Source of the DNA: Humulus lupulus
Lineage: Eukaryota; Streptophyta; Magnoliopsida; Rosales; Cannabaceae
NCBI RefSeq assembly: GCF_963169125.1
Contig: NC_084793.1
Span: forward strand, 139,974,297-140,038,296
Direction: 5' to 3'
Length of the DNA: 64,000 bases
In this document: positions 1 through 10,671 of the stretch, piece by piece
Layout of the letters: each line of letters starts with the position of its first letter
Numbering within the stretch: position 1 is the stretch's first letter
Translations under genes and position numbers: made by a program
Notes under the pieces: model-generated
The model's database searches: none
The model's input: the letters and a program-made list of their open reading frames with translations, nothing else
What the model was told of the DNA's origin: nothing

Positions 1-1
1 A

Positions 2-1452
2 CGAGACGTGCCAGCGAAGGGAGGGGGAAATAGCGCGATCAGCAGGTCGCACCAAAGTCAGTCACATTTTAGGGATGGGCATGACTATAATGAGATAGAT
101 TCCGGCAAAGGAAATGATGGTTGAGGGCAAGAAGATAGGGGTGGGAAACGTAATCCCCCACCAAAAGAGAATCGGCCGACGAGTCAGAATGCTGGGGGGC
201 AGCCTAGGCAACCTAACATCTTTGATTGACTGGGCGCAAACGAGCAAAGGCGTTGGAATGAGGATTTGAGGGATGTACTCAATGAAAGATGGGAAAGGCA
301 TGACGAGTATGCCCCTCCAGCACCAGTCGCCCCAATAATACCAAACGTTATACAAGCCCTGCTTGATGCACTGAATCAGGCCGTCCAGCAGCTAGTGGGG
401 AGCCGAACGTCCCACATTGAGTATGACCGGTGAAGAGGCACTCCGTTTATACAAAGAATAGTGATGGCCGAGACTCCAAGAAAATTTAAGATGCCAGTAT
501 TACCCAACTTCAATGGATTTGAAGACCCAGTATCTCAGGTGAATAAATTTAAGATACAAATGGACATCCAGAAGGTGTCAGATGACACTCGATGCAGAAT
601 CTTTCCAGACACCTTATCTAATACTACTCAGGAGTGGTTTTTCAAATTCCCTCCTACTAGCATAGTGTCTTGGGAAATGTTCGTGAAAGAGTTTTACGGG
701 CAGTTTTACGCTGGTCGAGTACATCCGACCAAAGCCAACCAACTGGTCGAGATACTCCAGAAAGAGGGCCAACCCTTGAAGGCGTATGTCCAGCATTTTA
801 TGTGAGTCGCTGTTGGGGCTAAGATAGTTGGTGATGAGGGGTAAAGAGTTTAAGGAACAGTTTAAGGAAGAATGGGGTAAAGAGCACCCAAGAATTCCTA
901 GACTGAGTAGACCGGTACATCAAGCTCGAAGAGGCAATTACCAATGAAGGGAAGGTGCCCACAGATGACTAGGGTCTGAAAGAATATCCCACTAAAGCCA
1001 CCAATGGGTCTGGGAAACCCAATGGCAACGACAAAAATAACAAGAAAAACAAAGGAAAAAGGGTGAACCATGAGCCATCAACATCTGAGAACAAGCACCC
1101 TAAAAGTAACAGATATGAGCCAAGGTTCGCTAATTACATAGCCTTGGTCGAAAGCAGAGTAGAAGTGTGCTAGGCTAGCACCACTGTTCCTTTCAAGCGA
1201 CCAGCCCCGATCAGGAAAGATATCTCCAAGAGAGATACAACCAAGTTTTGTCGTTTCCACAGCGACTATGGACATGACACCAACGAGTGCAACTAGCTTA
1301 AAGATGAGATTAAATTCCTTATTAGACAAGGACACCTGAGAAGATATGTGCAAGCCCCTGGAGGTTCTCAGTGAGAGGCTCAAGGGGGCAACGAGCATGC
1401 ACCTTTACGCCAACGCTCGCCCCCTTTACAACCAGCTCCAGTTGCTAGTACA
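2..1452 (+). pseudogene. Tat gag remnant
   Basis: The reading frame at position 2 runs in from outside the window and continues, with stops near 122, 226 and 431, into the gag core at 461-805. That core has the plant retrotransposon gag pattern (AETPRKFKMPVLPNF, then CRIFPDTLSNTTQEWFFKF and the FYGQF stretch). After 805 the frame is shifted and broken. Near 1240-1300 is the unusual Tat zinc-binding motif KFCRFHSDYGHDTNEC, followed by a stop. Gag forms the particle that packages element RNA. The N-terminus is missing because of the window edge. Confidence 0.8.
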
Positions 1453-1982
1453 TTGCTGACCATCTATGGCGGCCCACACCTGGCAGGTGATTGTGGGAAG
1501 GCAAGGGAACGATACGCCAGATCCTTACGACATGACCAAGACATTAAAATTTTGAACGTAGAGGAGCGAACTCCCAAAAAATCTCGAACAGAGGAAGAAC
1601 TGATAACTTTCTCTAAGCTTGACGCTCAACATGTCCAATTTCCCCATTCAGATCCTCTGGCATGGACATCCAGCTTGCTAATATGATGGTTAAGCGGGTA
1701 TTAGTGGACATAGGGAGCTTAGTAAACATTCTATACAAATCTTCGCTGGAGAGGATGAAGTTATCAGTACAGGATTTGGAGCCATGCAACCAAACCATTT
1801 ATGGTTTCTCTGGCGAAGGGCTCGTGCCAACTAGGTCGATCAGGCTTCTAGTCACAGTAGGGATTGCACCTGCGAATAGGACATTACTCACTACTTTTAT
1901 AGTAGTTGATTGTCCTTCTGCATATAATGTTGTGATTGGAAGACCTATTCTAGTCGACCTGCGAGTCGTGACCTCAGTCTGA
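1453..1982 (+). pseudogene. Tat aspartic protease region remnant
   Basis: The stretch starting IYGGPHLAGD is the gag-protease linker typical of Tat polyproteins. After a frameshift near 1665 comes the retropepsin core: VLVDIGS replaces the usual D-[ST]-G active-site triplet, so the third residue is retained only as I-G and the enzyme is probably dead. The second conserved patch AYNVVIGRP is present. Retropepsins cleave the gag-pol polyprotein. A stop (TGA) at 1980-1982 precedes a poorly conserved spacer up to the reverse transcriptase. Confidence 0.75.
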
Positions 1983-2239
1983 CACCTAGCCATGAAGTTT
2001 CCAGCCGACGCAGGGGTAGGATGCGTGTTGGGAAACTAGCGAGAAGCGCAAGAATGTTATAATTCCTCAATTACCATGGCAAAAAGGGGTGAATCGAGGG
2101 AAAAGCCGAGAAAATTTTGCTGTTGGTGAATGAACTACAAGCCCAATCAGGTGAGCAAGTCACCAAATAGGGTGTTGCCCAAAGTGATGATAAGGATTTA
2201 GATCCTCTCTTTGGGGATTTTGAAGAAGATGTAGGACCA

Positions 2240-3315
2240 GTGGAGGACCTCGAGGAGGTCCAACTTGATGAGGCAGATCTGACCAGGGTTGTGAAAGTCG
2301 GTAAAATCTTAGACACAACAACAAAGAAAAAACTAGTTGAATTTTTAAAGAAGAACCAAGAGGTATTTGCCTGGTCGCATAAGGATATGGTTGGGATCGA
2401 CCTAGCAGTTATCATCCATGTCTTGAATATAGATAAAAAAATTCCACCAGTACAACAAAAGAGGAGGTTGCTCGACAAAGATAGATCAAAGGCATTAAAA
2501 GAAGAAGTCAAGAAGCTAGAGGAGAACAGGTTCATCAAGGTGGTGTTTTATCCATCTTGGGTCTCTAATTATGTACTGGTTCCCAAGTCGAATGGAAAGT
2601 GGAGGACGTGCGTGGATTTCACAGACCTCAATAAAGCCTGCTCGAAGAATTGTTTCCCACTCCCAAGGATCGACCAACTAGTCGATGCCACATCAGGGCA
2701 TGAGATCTTATCATTCATGGATGCATACTCTGGGTACAATAAGATTAGTATGCACCCACAGCTGTTACCCAAATTCGCGCAAGTATGTCCACACCCCCAA
2801 ACTGACCTGATGAGGATCACACTAGCTTTCGAACCGATATAGGGCTTTACTGTTACAACGTAATGCCTTTCGGTTTGAAAAATGCTGGTGCAACTTACCA
2901 GCGACTAGTCAATCACATGTTCAAAGAGCTAATCGCTATTAACATGGAGGTATATGTTGATGACATGCTAGTTAAGTTGAAGAAGGATAAAGAACACTTT
3001 GGGGACCTGCAAGAGCATGTCAATGTCTTGAACAAATATCAAATGAAGCTGAATCCCCTTAAGTGTTCCTTCGAAGTTGGATTGAGGAAAATTTTGGGAT
3101 TCATAGTGAACTCGCGAGGTATCAAAGCGAATCCCGAAAAGATCAAGGCCCTGATCGAGATGAAGTCGCCAGCTAAAATTAAAGATGTTCAAGGCCTAAC
3201 TAGGAGGATTGCCGCTTTGAGTAGATTCATTTCTAAGTCAATGGACAAGTGCGTTCCATTTTTTAATCTACTCAGGGGCGACAAGAAGTTTGAGTGGATG
3301 AAAGAGTGCGAGTAG
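2240..3315 (+). pseudogene. Tat reverse transcriptase remnant
   Basis: The N-terminal part (2240-2842) has the conserved series NKIPPVQQKRR-like, VLVPKSNGKWRTCVDF, NKACSKNCFPLPRID and FMDAYSGYN, the last carrying the first catalytic aspartate. A frameshift or scrambled stretch near 2760-2860 replaces the usual segment before YNVMPFGLKNAGATYQRL. The second part (2863-3315) holds the YVDDML catalytic box and the connection region (LNPLKCSFEV, KIKALIEMKSP). The enzyme copies element RNA into DNA. Catalytic residues are intact, but the coding frame is not. Confidence 0.85.
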
Positions 3316-3640
3316 GCTTTCCAGGCTCTAAAGTCTCATATGTCGCAACCACCGAATTTTTCCAAGCCGGTCGAGAAAGAAACTTTGTTCATCTATTTGG
3401 CAGTCACCGAGTATGCTGCTAGCGTTGTCCTGATCAGAGAGGAGGAACATGTTCAAAAAGTTGTGTATTATATAAGCAAGAGGCTAGTAGGAGCAGAGTT
3501 GCGGTATCCGCCCATTGAGAAATTAGCCTATTGCTTAATTTTGGCCTCCAGAAAGCTGCGACCATACTTCAAAGCTCACCCCATCGTAGTACTCACCGAC
3601 CAGCCACTACGGCAAGTCCTGCAGAAACCATAAATCACCA
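3316..3640 (+). pseudogene. Gypsy-type RNase H module of Tat pol
   Basis: The ancestral RNase H module follows the reverse transcriptase connection region after a stop at 3313-3315. It shows IYLAVTEYAASVVLIREE, YYISKRL, PPIEKLAY and VLTDQPLRQVL. The first catalytic aspartate (TDAS in most Ty3 elements) is replaced by AVTEYA. Loss of residues in this module is a known Tat trait that accompanies the gain of the second RNase H just downstream. A stop at 3631-3633 separates it from that module. Confidence 0.75.
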
Positions 3641-4464
3641 GTCGATTATTGAAATGGGAAATTGAACTTGGACAGTTCGATATTTCTTACTCGCCACGAG
3701 CAGCTGTGAAGGGACAGGCTCTAGCAGACTTTGTCACAGAACTTACTGGGCTCCAGGATACCGATCCAATAGAAGAGCCTGAACTCCAAAGCCAAACTCC
3801 TTCCTGGAAGTTGTTCGTAGATAGCTCTTCCAACGAGCACAATGCTAGAGCATGTTTTATCTCAGTCACGCTTGAAGGACATCGATTCCACTGTGCAATC
3901 AAATTCGACTTCACAGCATCCAATAACGAAGCCGAATACGAAGCTCTCCTCGCAGGACTAAGATTAGCCAAGGACATTGATATAAAGTCACTTGAAATCT
4001 ACAATGACTCCCAGTTATTGGTTAATCAAATTATTGGAGAATATCAAGCCCGGGGTCTTAAGATGGTTCCTTATTTGAACAAAGTAAAGGACTTATTGGC
4101 ACAGTTTGAAAAATATACTCTCCAGCAAGTACCTCGCAACCGGAACTCAAATGCTGATGCTTTGGCCAAGTTAGCAAGCGCGAAGAATGCTGACACCTTG
4201 AATATAGTACCTGTTGAACATTTGTCTGCACTGAGTATTCAAGCAGAAGAGTCTTCCCTGGTAATCCAAGCAACAGACACATGGATGACGCCCTTCATTG
4301 AATACTTAGAGCATGGAGTGTTGCCGATGGACAAAAACAAAGCAAGAACCCTCCAAAGACAGTCGGCTCAATTCATTCTGGTCGATGGAGTTTTGTACAG
4401 AAGAGGGTACTCAATGCCACTTCTAAGGTGTGTTTCAAAGGAAAAGGCCAAGAAATTAATGTGA
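3641..4464 (+). pseudogene. Second (archaeal-type) RNase H of Tat pol
   Basis: Open frame 3649-4464 begins with KWEIELGQFDISYSPRA, the linker to the extra RNase H found in plant Tat elements. The catalytic set is visible: LFVDSSS (first D), NNEAEYEALL (E), YNDSQLLVNQ (D) and NADALAKLAS (last D). This domain degrades the RNA strand of the RNA-DNA hybrid. It is the best preserved part of this copy, with about 270 codons and no stop. The C-terminal part (TDTWMTPFIEYLEHG) leads towards the integrase zinc-binding region. Confidence 0.8.
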
Positions 4465-5516
4465 AAAGTCCATGAAGGTTTCTACAGAGATCATGCTGGG
4501 GGCAAAGTTTATCAAAAAAGATCCTAAGGCAAGGATACTTCTGGCCAACGATGAATGAAGACTCTGTGGATTTTGTTTGGAAGTGTGACAAGTGCCAAAG
4601 GTTCTCCAAGATACCGCCAGCAGCCCCTAATGAGCTAAAACAGATGCAAAGCCCATGGCCATTCGCAGTATGGTGGATAGATTTGATCGGGTCTTTACCC
4701 ACGGGAAAAGGCAACATCAAGTATGTTGTAGTTTCTGTTGACTACTTCACAAAGTGGGCCGAAGCTGAGCCACTTGCAACAATAAAGACCAAGAGGGTGC
4801 TAGATTTTGTGATAAAAAATATCGCGTGTCGTTATGGGTTTCCAAGAAAGATTGTCTCAGATAATGGCACACAATTTGATAGCGATCTATTCTCAGATTT
4901 TTGCGAAAGGCACGGGATTATCAAGAGTTTTTCTTCAGTAGCTCATCTGCAAGAAAACGGACAGGTTGAAGCTGTCAACAAGACACTGAAGGATACCCTG
5001 AAGAAAAGGCTTGAAGAAGCGAATGGGGAATGGCCAGAACAGTTACCTGAAGTCTTTTGGTCATATAGAACGTCCCATCGAACAGCAACGGGCCATACTC
5101 CATTTTCTTTGGCCTATGGATATGAAGCCATGTTGCCTGTTGAATTAGGTCCACCATCACATAGAAGGTTGGCATACGATCAGAGTATTAATAGTCAGTT
5201 ATTGATGGAATCTTTGGATTAGGTCGATGAAAGGCGTGAGCGAGCTCAACTCCGTGTAGCAGCTTACCAACAAAAGGTCGCTCGATATTTCAACTCTAAA
5301 GTACGTGAAAGAATATTTAACGTGGGAGATTTGGTACTTAGAAGAGTTTTTCTTAACACCTGCGATCAAGCTGCCGGAGTGCTTAGACCTAACTGGGAAG
5401 ATCCGTATCAAATTGAAGAAGTCCTCCAACCAGGCACCTATAAACTTGCTCACTTAAATGGAGATCTCATTCCTCGCTATTGGAATGGAGAACACATGCG
5501 CAAGTATTATCAATAA
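4465..5516 (+). pseudogene. Tat integrase remnant
   Basis: The zinc-binding N-terminus is broken by a stop and a shift at 4462-4550, but VHEGFYRDHAGG and CDKCQRF remain. The catalytic core is intact in the open frame: WWIDLIGSLPTG (D), IVSDNGTQFD (D) and ENGQVEAVNK (E). One stop (TAG at 5220-5222) interrupts the C-terminal part, which then runs to TAA at 5514-5516 through VGDLVLRR, GVLRPNWEDPYQIEEV and WNGEHMRKYY. No chromodomain is seen, consistent with Tat rather than a chromovirus. Integrase inserts the DNA copy into the genome. Confidence 0.85.
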
Positions 5517-5518
5517 AC

Positions 5519-5536
5519 AGTTCTTTTAAAAGAACT
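5519..5536. repeat. Perfect 18-bp palindrome just after integrase stop
   Basis: AGTTCTTTTAAAAGAACT reads the same on both strands and begins three bases after the integrase stop codon. The second Tat copy has no counterpart after its own integrase. It could form a short hairpin in sense RNA. Its role is unknown and it may be chance in AT-rich DNA. Confidence 0.6.
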
Positions 5537-6189
5537 AGCTTGTATTAATTTCACTTTTTACAAGTTTATGAACAAGGGTTAGTCAATCGTATGACTAGTC
5601 GCTTATAAGTGTAAGAACAATTTTTTTATCACTCATACAGACACGATTGTCCATTTATTATGAGAAATAAAAGGAACTGTGCACAGCCAATTATTCTTGC
5701 TAATTATTGTATTTATTACAAGTATTTGCTGTGTTGTTTTGTTATATTATCATTTTTACAAGTCTCTATTACAAGCAGTAATGTTCGAATAGGTTTGGAT
5801 CTTGGCAAGTGATCGAAGACCTTAAGCTCCTCAATCACTTGGGGGGCATATAAGGTACTAAGCAAGCAAGGCATATCAACAGGCATATGTAAACACACGA
5901 GAAAAATAAGGGAAAGCATACTACGGTACTTAGAGTATTTTTCAAAATTTTGTTTAAATTTTGTCAAATCAAAACAAAGTGCTATGCTAAGTTCGGTCAT
6001 GCGAACAGATGTTATAATAAATTGCAAATAATATAATATCAAAGTAAAATGTTTTACATTGCGACCAGTTGTTGCTCGGATGTAATTGCTAATTAAATTA
6101 AAAGTTGCCCTACGCAGCAAAAAATTGTCTTGACATCACGAACCATGGTTCATGTGTCCTAGTTACAAATTAAAATAAAATAAATAAAG
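5537..6189. other. Non-coding AT-rich spacer between convergent Tat genes
   Basis: This spacer separates the integrase end from the 3' end of the antisense gene. It is rich in A and T and I find no supportable coding region. Sense (pol) and antisense transcripts would converge here, so it is where poly(A) signals of both would be expected, but I cannot assign one firmly. Confidence 0.5.
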
Positions 6190-8870
6190 TTATGAAGTAG
6201 CAGGAGCAGCTGGAGGATTTTGCTGAGGCTACTGGTCGACTGTGGTATCAGCACCCTCGTCAATGCCTTCAATTCCTGTGGCCAAAGAAATCTCAAGGGA
6301 TCCCTGAGCTGTCTCCTCTTCCTCTAGGCGAGCAATGCACTTAGCCAGCTAAACCTGCTTTATATGTTCTGGCAAATAATCATAGTTTTCCTCGGGATTG
6401 CTTTTCCAGAACCTATAAAAGCAGTTGAACACTGCTTCCTTGAACCTCTCCAAGTCACTAGCATTGGTCTCTTCGAGCAATTTGACTCGCTCCTCCAGTT
6501 CAGCAGTTTCTTTCTTGCTGATAGCCAGTTCGTCTTGGAGTTTGGAGGTCTCTTTGAAATTAATCACCGAAGCCTCCTTGTACTTCTCTTTGGACTCAGT
6601 GACTTTGTCCAAGGCCTCCTTATGTTGCTTCAGCTCCTCACTCTGTTTGGCATTTCTCTCCTCAGCCACTCTTAGTTCCTCGCCCAGTTGAGCATGTCTA
6701 TCCTTGGCTGCCTTGAGCTGCTCGGCGAGTCTTCCTTTGACAGCCTTAATCTCTTTAGCATGTTTGGCAGACATCTCCTCCGAGCGACGCCAACTGGTAC
6801 TCAGGGTCAAAACTCCCTGCGATTAGAGAAACATTAAAGTTGTTAGTATGAATAAAAAGGGCGAGATAGACAACTAAAGTACAGCAAATAAATATATACA
6901 AATATAGCAACTTACACTGAGTATTTCGTTCAGCGAGCGACTGAGAATCTACTCGACCTTCATGGAGGAGACATTGCTGAAGGCTTCTTGATTGCGTCGA
7001 TGTCTTGATAGCTTCTTCAGTTTGTCATTGGCCGAGTTGTAGGTTGTGTTCAGGACAGCCTCGGCCTGAGTTTTTCATAACTGATCAGGAGTCGTTGGGT
7101 TGATGGGAGCTGGAGGAGTCGGGTCGACAGGAGCTGGAGGAGTCGAGTTGATAGGAGTTGGGGGAGTCGAGTCGACGAGCGCTAGAGGAGGAGTAGTTTC
7201 CTTGGAAGGTACAGGTGCGGGAGGGTCCTCAGTCTGAGCCCTTTTCTTGGAAAGGTCGCTGCTACTTTCCCCAGGGTGCCTCCTGCTCGCAGGAGTCTTG
7301 GCATTGGGTTTGCTGTATAGATTGAACGCCTCTCCAGAAGTCATGACTTCAGGATAGAAATGAATGATAAGAAAATATAAATTAAGTTACTTAAAAAAGC
7401 AAGGAAATAAGAGCAAGAAAAATTCTAAGTAGTATACCCGAGCTACTATTATTGGTCGATACATTATTTATGGTACTACTACTACACTCACTCTGTGCTT
7501 CGAAGAAGTCTGAATTTAAACTACTAATCACATATTTAAAGTTGACGTCCTCGTCGAATAAATGACAAGGAATGGGCAAACTGTCTAAGAGTGAGAAGTT
7601 AGTACCGTTCTCATCAGAAGACTCAAGTATGGGCTCAGGGTATTCTGGAAGTTTCTGCTTGCCCTTCCCATGTTGGTTCAGAACCGTAGCAGCTCATGGG
7701 ATGCTAGAAGGTTCCCTGAGGGTAACTCTTATTTCCCACCTTCTCAAGGGTTGTGACACATCCTGATGCTGCTCGGGTATCTCTCCTCCAATAGCAATCC
7801 CTGTTGTAGACTCCCTCACATCCTGGTGAGGTGCCAGAAGGCCGACCAGCCTTAAGTTGCTCTCAGTCACCAACTCTTTGATGCTCTTCTCAACGTTCGT
7901 CATGCTGGCCAAGGCTGGTGCACTTATCTCCATCTCTGGAGTAGGGACTGGGCAGTACCATGGACCTAAACAACACCAAAGTTCTAAAGATGGTATAGAA
8001 AAGCTAGACTAAAATAAGCGACCAGTGAGTAAAAGATTTACCTTCTCGGGTGAAGGCTAGGTTATTAGCGACCAGATCTATTGTAAGAAAGTACTCCTGG
8101 AAGTACTTCCCTACATTGGATTTGTAGGTGATGTCGCTCAGGAAGGTACGAGTGGAATCTTGGTGGTAGAAGTGGAAGAACCCCGTGTTGTTGTGGTTGG
8201 GGTTGGACTTGAGATCGAATAGGTAGTTGATCTCGTGTGGTGTTGGTACAGGCCACTTCTTATGGTTATAAAGGATATAAAGCGCATATAATACTCTATA
8301 TCTGTTGGGAGTGATTTGGAAGGGGGCGACCTCAAAATAATTGGCCACCCCTTGGAAGAATTTGTGCCGAGGCAAGATTGCCCCTGCCTCGATATGGTAC
8401 CTCGACCAGGCACTGAAAGCGCCCCGAGGCACGTTTGCCCTCTGGTCGGGTGAAGGTTTGATGAGGGTTATCCCATGAAGACCGTACTTCTTGAGATAGT
8501 TAGTTACCATCCTAGCAGATATGATGCTAGGAGGCGCAACGAACCATTTGACCTCTGGCCTAAGGCCGTCGCGAGGTCGAGCTTTAGTTTGAATCTCGGG
8601 AGGTACAGTATTTATAGAATGGGGATTGGTAGAAGGCTCCTCAGTGTGAGGGGCAGGCTGGTTAGAAGGAGGGTTGGTTGTTCTCTTCTTTCTGTGAGCG
8701 GTATACTTCACGCGACCCATGTTAGGAGGAATGGGTGGAGGTCTGGTCACTGGGTTTTGTTGAGAAAATGGGACTTCTGAAAATGGCAGTGATGGTTATT
8801 ATTGATCTTCAAATATTAGTGCAAGCAGATCATCGTCAATCGGCCTCTCACCTCCCCAAGGATCATGCAT
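6190..8870 (-). pseudogene. Antisense spliced gene of the Tat element (putative gypsy-transposon protein)
   Basis: On the minus strand, four exons can be joined: 8870-8042, 7965-7438, 7346-6916 and 6816-6190. The introns between them (76, 91 and 99 nt) each have GT..AG ends: donors G|GTAAAT, G|GTATAC and T|GTAAGT, acceptors TTTAG, GAAG and CGCAG. Exon lengths total 2415 nt, an exact multiple of three, and reading phase is kept at each join. The first exon begins MHDPWGGERPIDDD and contains the plant 'putative gypsy type transposon' pattern GAFSAWSRYHIEAG and FQITPNRYRVLYALYILY. The middle is proline- and serine-rich. The last exon encodes a coiled coil (LAEQLKAAKDRHAQLGEEL). Seven in-frame stops show that this copy is dead. 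Function of this antisense family is unknown. Confidence 0.7.
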
Positions 8871-8876
8871 GAAAAT

Positions 8877-9367
8877 CTGAGAACAGAAAAATGGAGATGA
8901 AAATATCAGCCAACAGATAGAAGAAGTGGAAACGTTGGGATAACGTTGCTTGTGTATAAAAGATAAGCTTTTATACGACCAGCAGCATTCTAACACAAAC
9001 ACTAAAAACATTCGAACAGTTTGGAAAAATGGATTAAAAAGCAGAAGTGAAAAAAAATTTCAGGGAAACTTTTCGACTCCGAAAATAGGCGGGAAAACCC
9101 CAGATTTTTCTGAATGAATGAAAATCAAATTTTTACTTCGATTTTGCTCCCTAAATCAGTATTCCTACTTTCCAAGACAATTCCTAAGCCTCATTTAGTG
9201 TTTTTGCTAATTCAAACTCCTGTCCTATCACGTTACTACCTACAAGCCCGATTACCCTGGAATTGTTTTTTCTCAAAAACATTCAAAAACTCAAAGCCCG
9301 AATGTCAGAAAACTAGAGAAATGAGCGTTGCATGGTATAACAGAGACAAATCGATCGAGAAACTTAC
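8877..9367 (-). other. Candidate 5'-UTR intron of the Tat antisense gene
   Basis: On the minus strand a strong donor, CCAC|GTAAGT, lies at 9367 and a pyrimidine-rich acceptor, TTCTGTTCTCAG, ends at 8877. The next exon starts six bases before the ATG at 8870. This would place a 491-nt intron in the leader between the TATA box at 9527-9534 and the start codon. This rests on sequence alone, with no transcript evidence. Confidence 0.45.
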
Positions 9368-9526
9368 GTGGATGGAAGATTGAAGTGAATTCACGAGCGT
9401 TGAAACAAGCGGCTGAACAGACACATCATGGATCACCAAAGTTTTCTAAGTTTTTTCTTACTTTTTTGCTTCTGAGTTCTTGAGAAGAAGAAGAGTGGTA
9501 AAAGGTAAAAAGTGAGAAGAGTATGT

Positions 9527-9534
9527 TATTTATA
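9527..9534 (-). promoter_or_regulatory. TATA box for the Tat antisense gene
   Basis: TATAAATA on the minus strand is followed by a pyrimidine-rich leader (ACTCTTCTCAC, then CTTCTTCTTCTC), the usual shape of a plant core promoter. It lies about 660 bp upstream of the antisense ATG at 8870 and inside the internal region of the element, not in an LTR. This suggests the antisense gene has its own promoter. Confidence 0.5.
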
Positions 9535-9730
9535 CTGATTGTGGCACAGTTAAAAAGGTAATGATGGGGGATGAGTTTTCAAAACGTGGGGAATCGTGTT
9601 AGCCATCAAAACACTTTTGGGGAACTGCAACAGCCATAATTAGTAACTTTTTTTAAAAGGCGCTGACAGATGTGACAGGTCATACAGAAGGTCAGTCGCT
9701 TAAGTTTATTATATGCTGGTCACAGTAAAA

Positions 9731-9747
9731 AAAACTTGGGGGGAAAA
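9731..9747 (+). promoter_or_regulatory. Polypurine tract of the first Tat element
   Basis: AAAACTTGGGGGGAAAA is the plus-strand primer tract that precedes a 3' LTR. The second Tat copy has the matching ACTTAGGGGGAAAA just before its LTR at 56748. Confidence 0.7.
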
Positions 9748-10065
9748 TATTTACCAAAAAAGGACTACCAGATGACCTGGCAAAATTAGCCTACACGTGG
9801 AATACACGCGGTAGTTTAAGTGAGTATAATCTGTTTGACCATAGACCAGAAGATCATTGGCTCATCAGACATCATATTTATGGGCGACCAGCCTGGTCGT
9901 ATCTTTTCATCTATTTCCTTCAGATATGTAATCTTATAATTACATATTAATTGTCATTTCCATTATTATTTAGATATGCATGTATCAAATATTATATTTT
10001 AATATAATGCTTTGATTGATTAAATAAGTGTTACAAAAAGTGATTATGTAATCTAAGTGGGGGAA
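9748..10065 (+). other. Probable start of the first Tat 3' LTR, then AT-rich sequence
   Basis: By position this should be U3 of the Tat 3' LTR, but the terminal TG is not preserved. Near the right end (about 10050-10065) is another purine-rich tract, AAGTGGGGGAA, which belongs to the next LTR. Where one element stops and the next begins cannot be fixed by eye. No coding region is seen. Confidence 0.35.
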
Positions 10066-10409
10066 TGTTAAATTATTTTAAACAATATAATGTTAGATTA
10101 AATAATGTGATTTGTCACACCTTGTAACATATTATTGAGAGTCACAAAAATCGGACACATGTGTGTGGCAAATGTGACATATTTTCGACTTACAAAAAAA
10201 AACAAACTTGTAACTCCCAAATATTACCCAATAAGGTGTAGATTTGATATTACAAATTTTGATTTGAATTTCTCAAAAGCCATAAGAGATATGGCTATTA
10301 GAGATGTGATTTTAGCTCCCATAAAGTGTATGGAAGTTACAAAATCAAGTGGAAATGAATTTGGAACATTTTGACAAATTTAGAAAATTGGTTGCTTAAA
10401 AAACGACTT

Positions 10410-10505
10410 AGGCCGCTGCCTATGTTTTTCAGGCCGCGGCCCAAGAGGGAGAAAACATTGTGGGCTGCGGCTCATGTTTTTCAGGCCGCGGCCTGAGCGG
10501 CTGAC
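10410..10505 (+). repeat. GC-rich palindromic repeat pair in LTR U3
   Basis: Two related units of about 60 bp each contain GGCCGC or GGCTGC, a spacer ATGTTTTTCA and the palindrome GGCCGCGGCC. They stand out sharply in otherwise AT-rich U3 sequence, about 160 bp upstream of the TATA box. Confidence 0.75.
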
Positions 10506-10663
10506 AGCATTTTCCAAACTTCAGTTTTATCCAATTTTGAACGTTTCCAACAACCAAGTAACTCCCAAATCTCTATTTTAATTCCATAAACATTCAATTA
10601 ATCATTGGTAACAGCCATGGGGGTTGGTGGAATTTGAAATTCAAAGGGTGTCTCAAAAAACTC

Positions 10664-10671
10664 TATAAATA
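10664..10671 (+). promoter_or_regulatory. LTR TATA box
   Basis: TATAAATA preceded by AAAAACTC and followed about 35-60 bp later by a leader with ACACACCATTTTCCATCC. This is the expected retrotransposon promoter of the LTR at 10066-11122. Confidence 0.55.

Larger units (their letters stand above)
1..9747 (+). mobile_element. Ty3/gypsy Tat-lineage retrotransposon, 5'-truncated by the window
   Basis: Order on the + strand is gag, protease, reverse transcriptase, RNase H, a second RNase H and integrase, ending at a polypurine tract near 9731. A long antisense gene lies between integrase and that tract. The second RNase H (NNEAEYEALL, NDSQLLVNQ, NADALAKLAS) and the antisense gene of putative gypsy-transposon type are known marks of the plant Tat lineage. 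The 5' LTR and gag start lie outside the window. All pol frames carry shifts or stops, so this copy cannot be autonomous. The 3' LTR start is unclear: CTTGGGGGGAAAAT is followed by ATTTACC where TGTTT would be expected. Confidence 0.85.
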
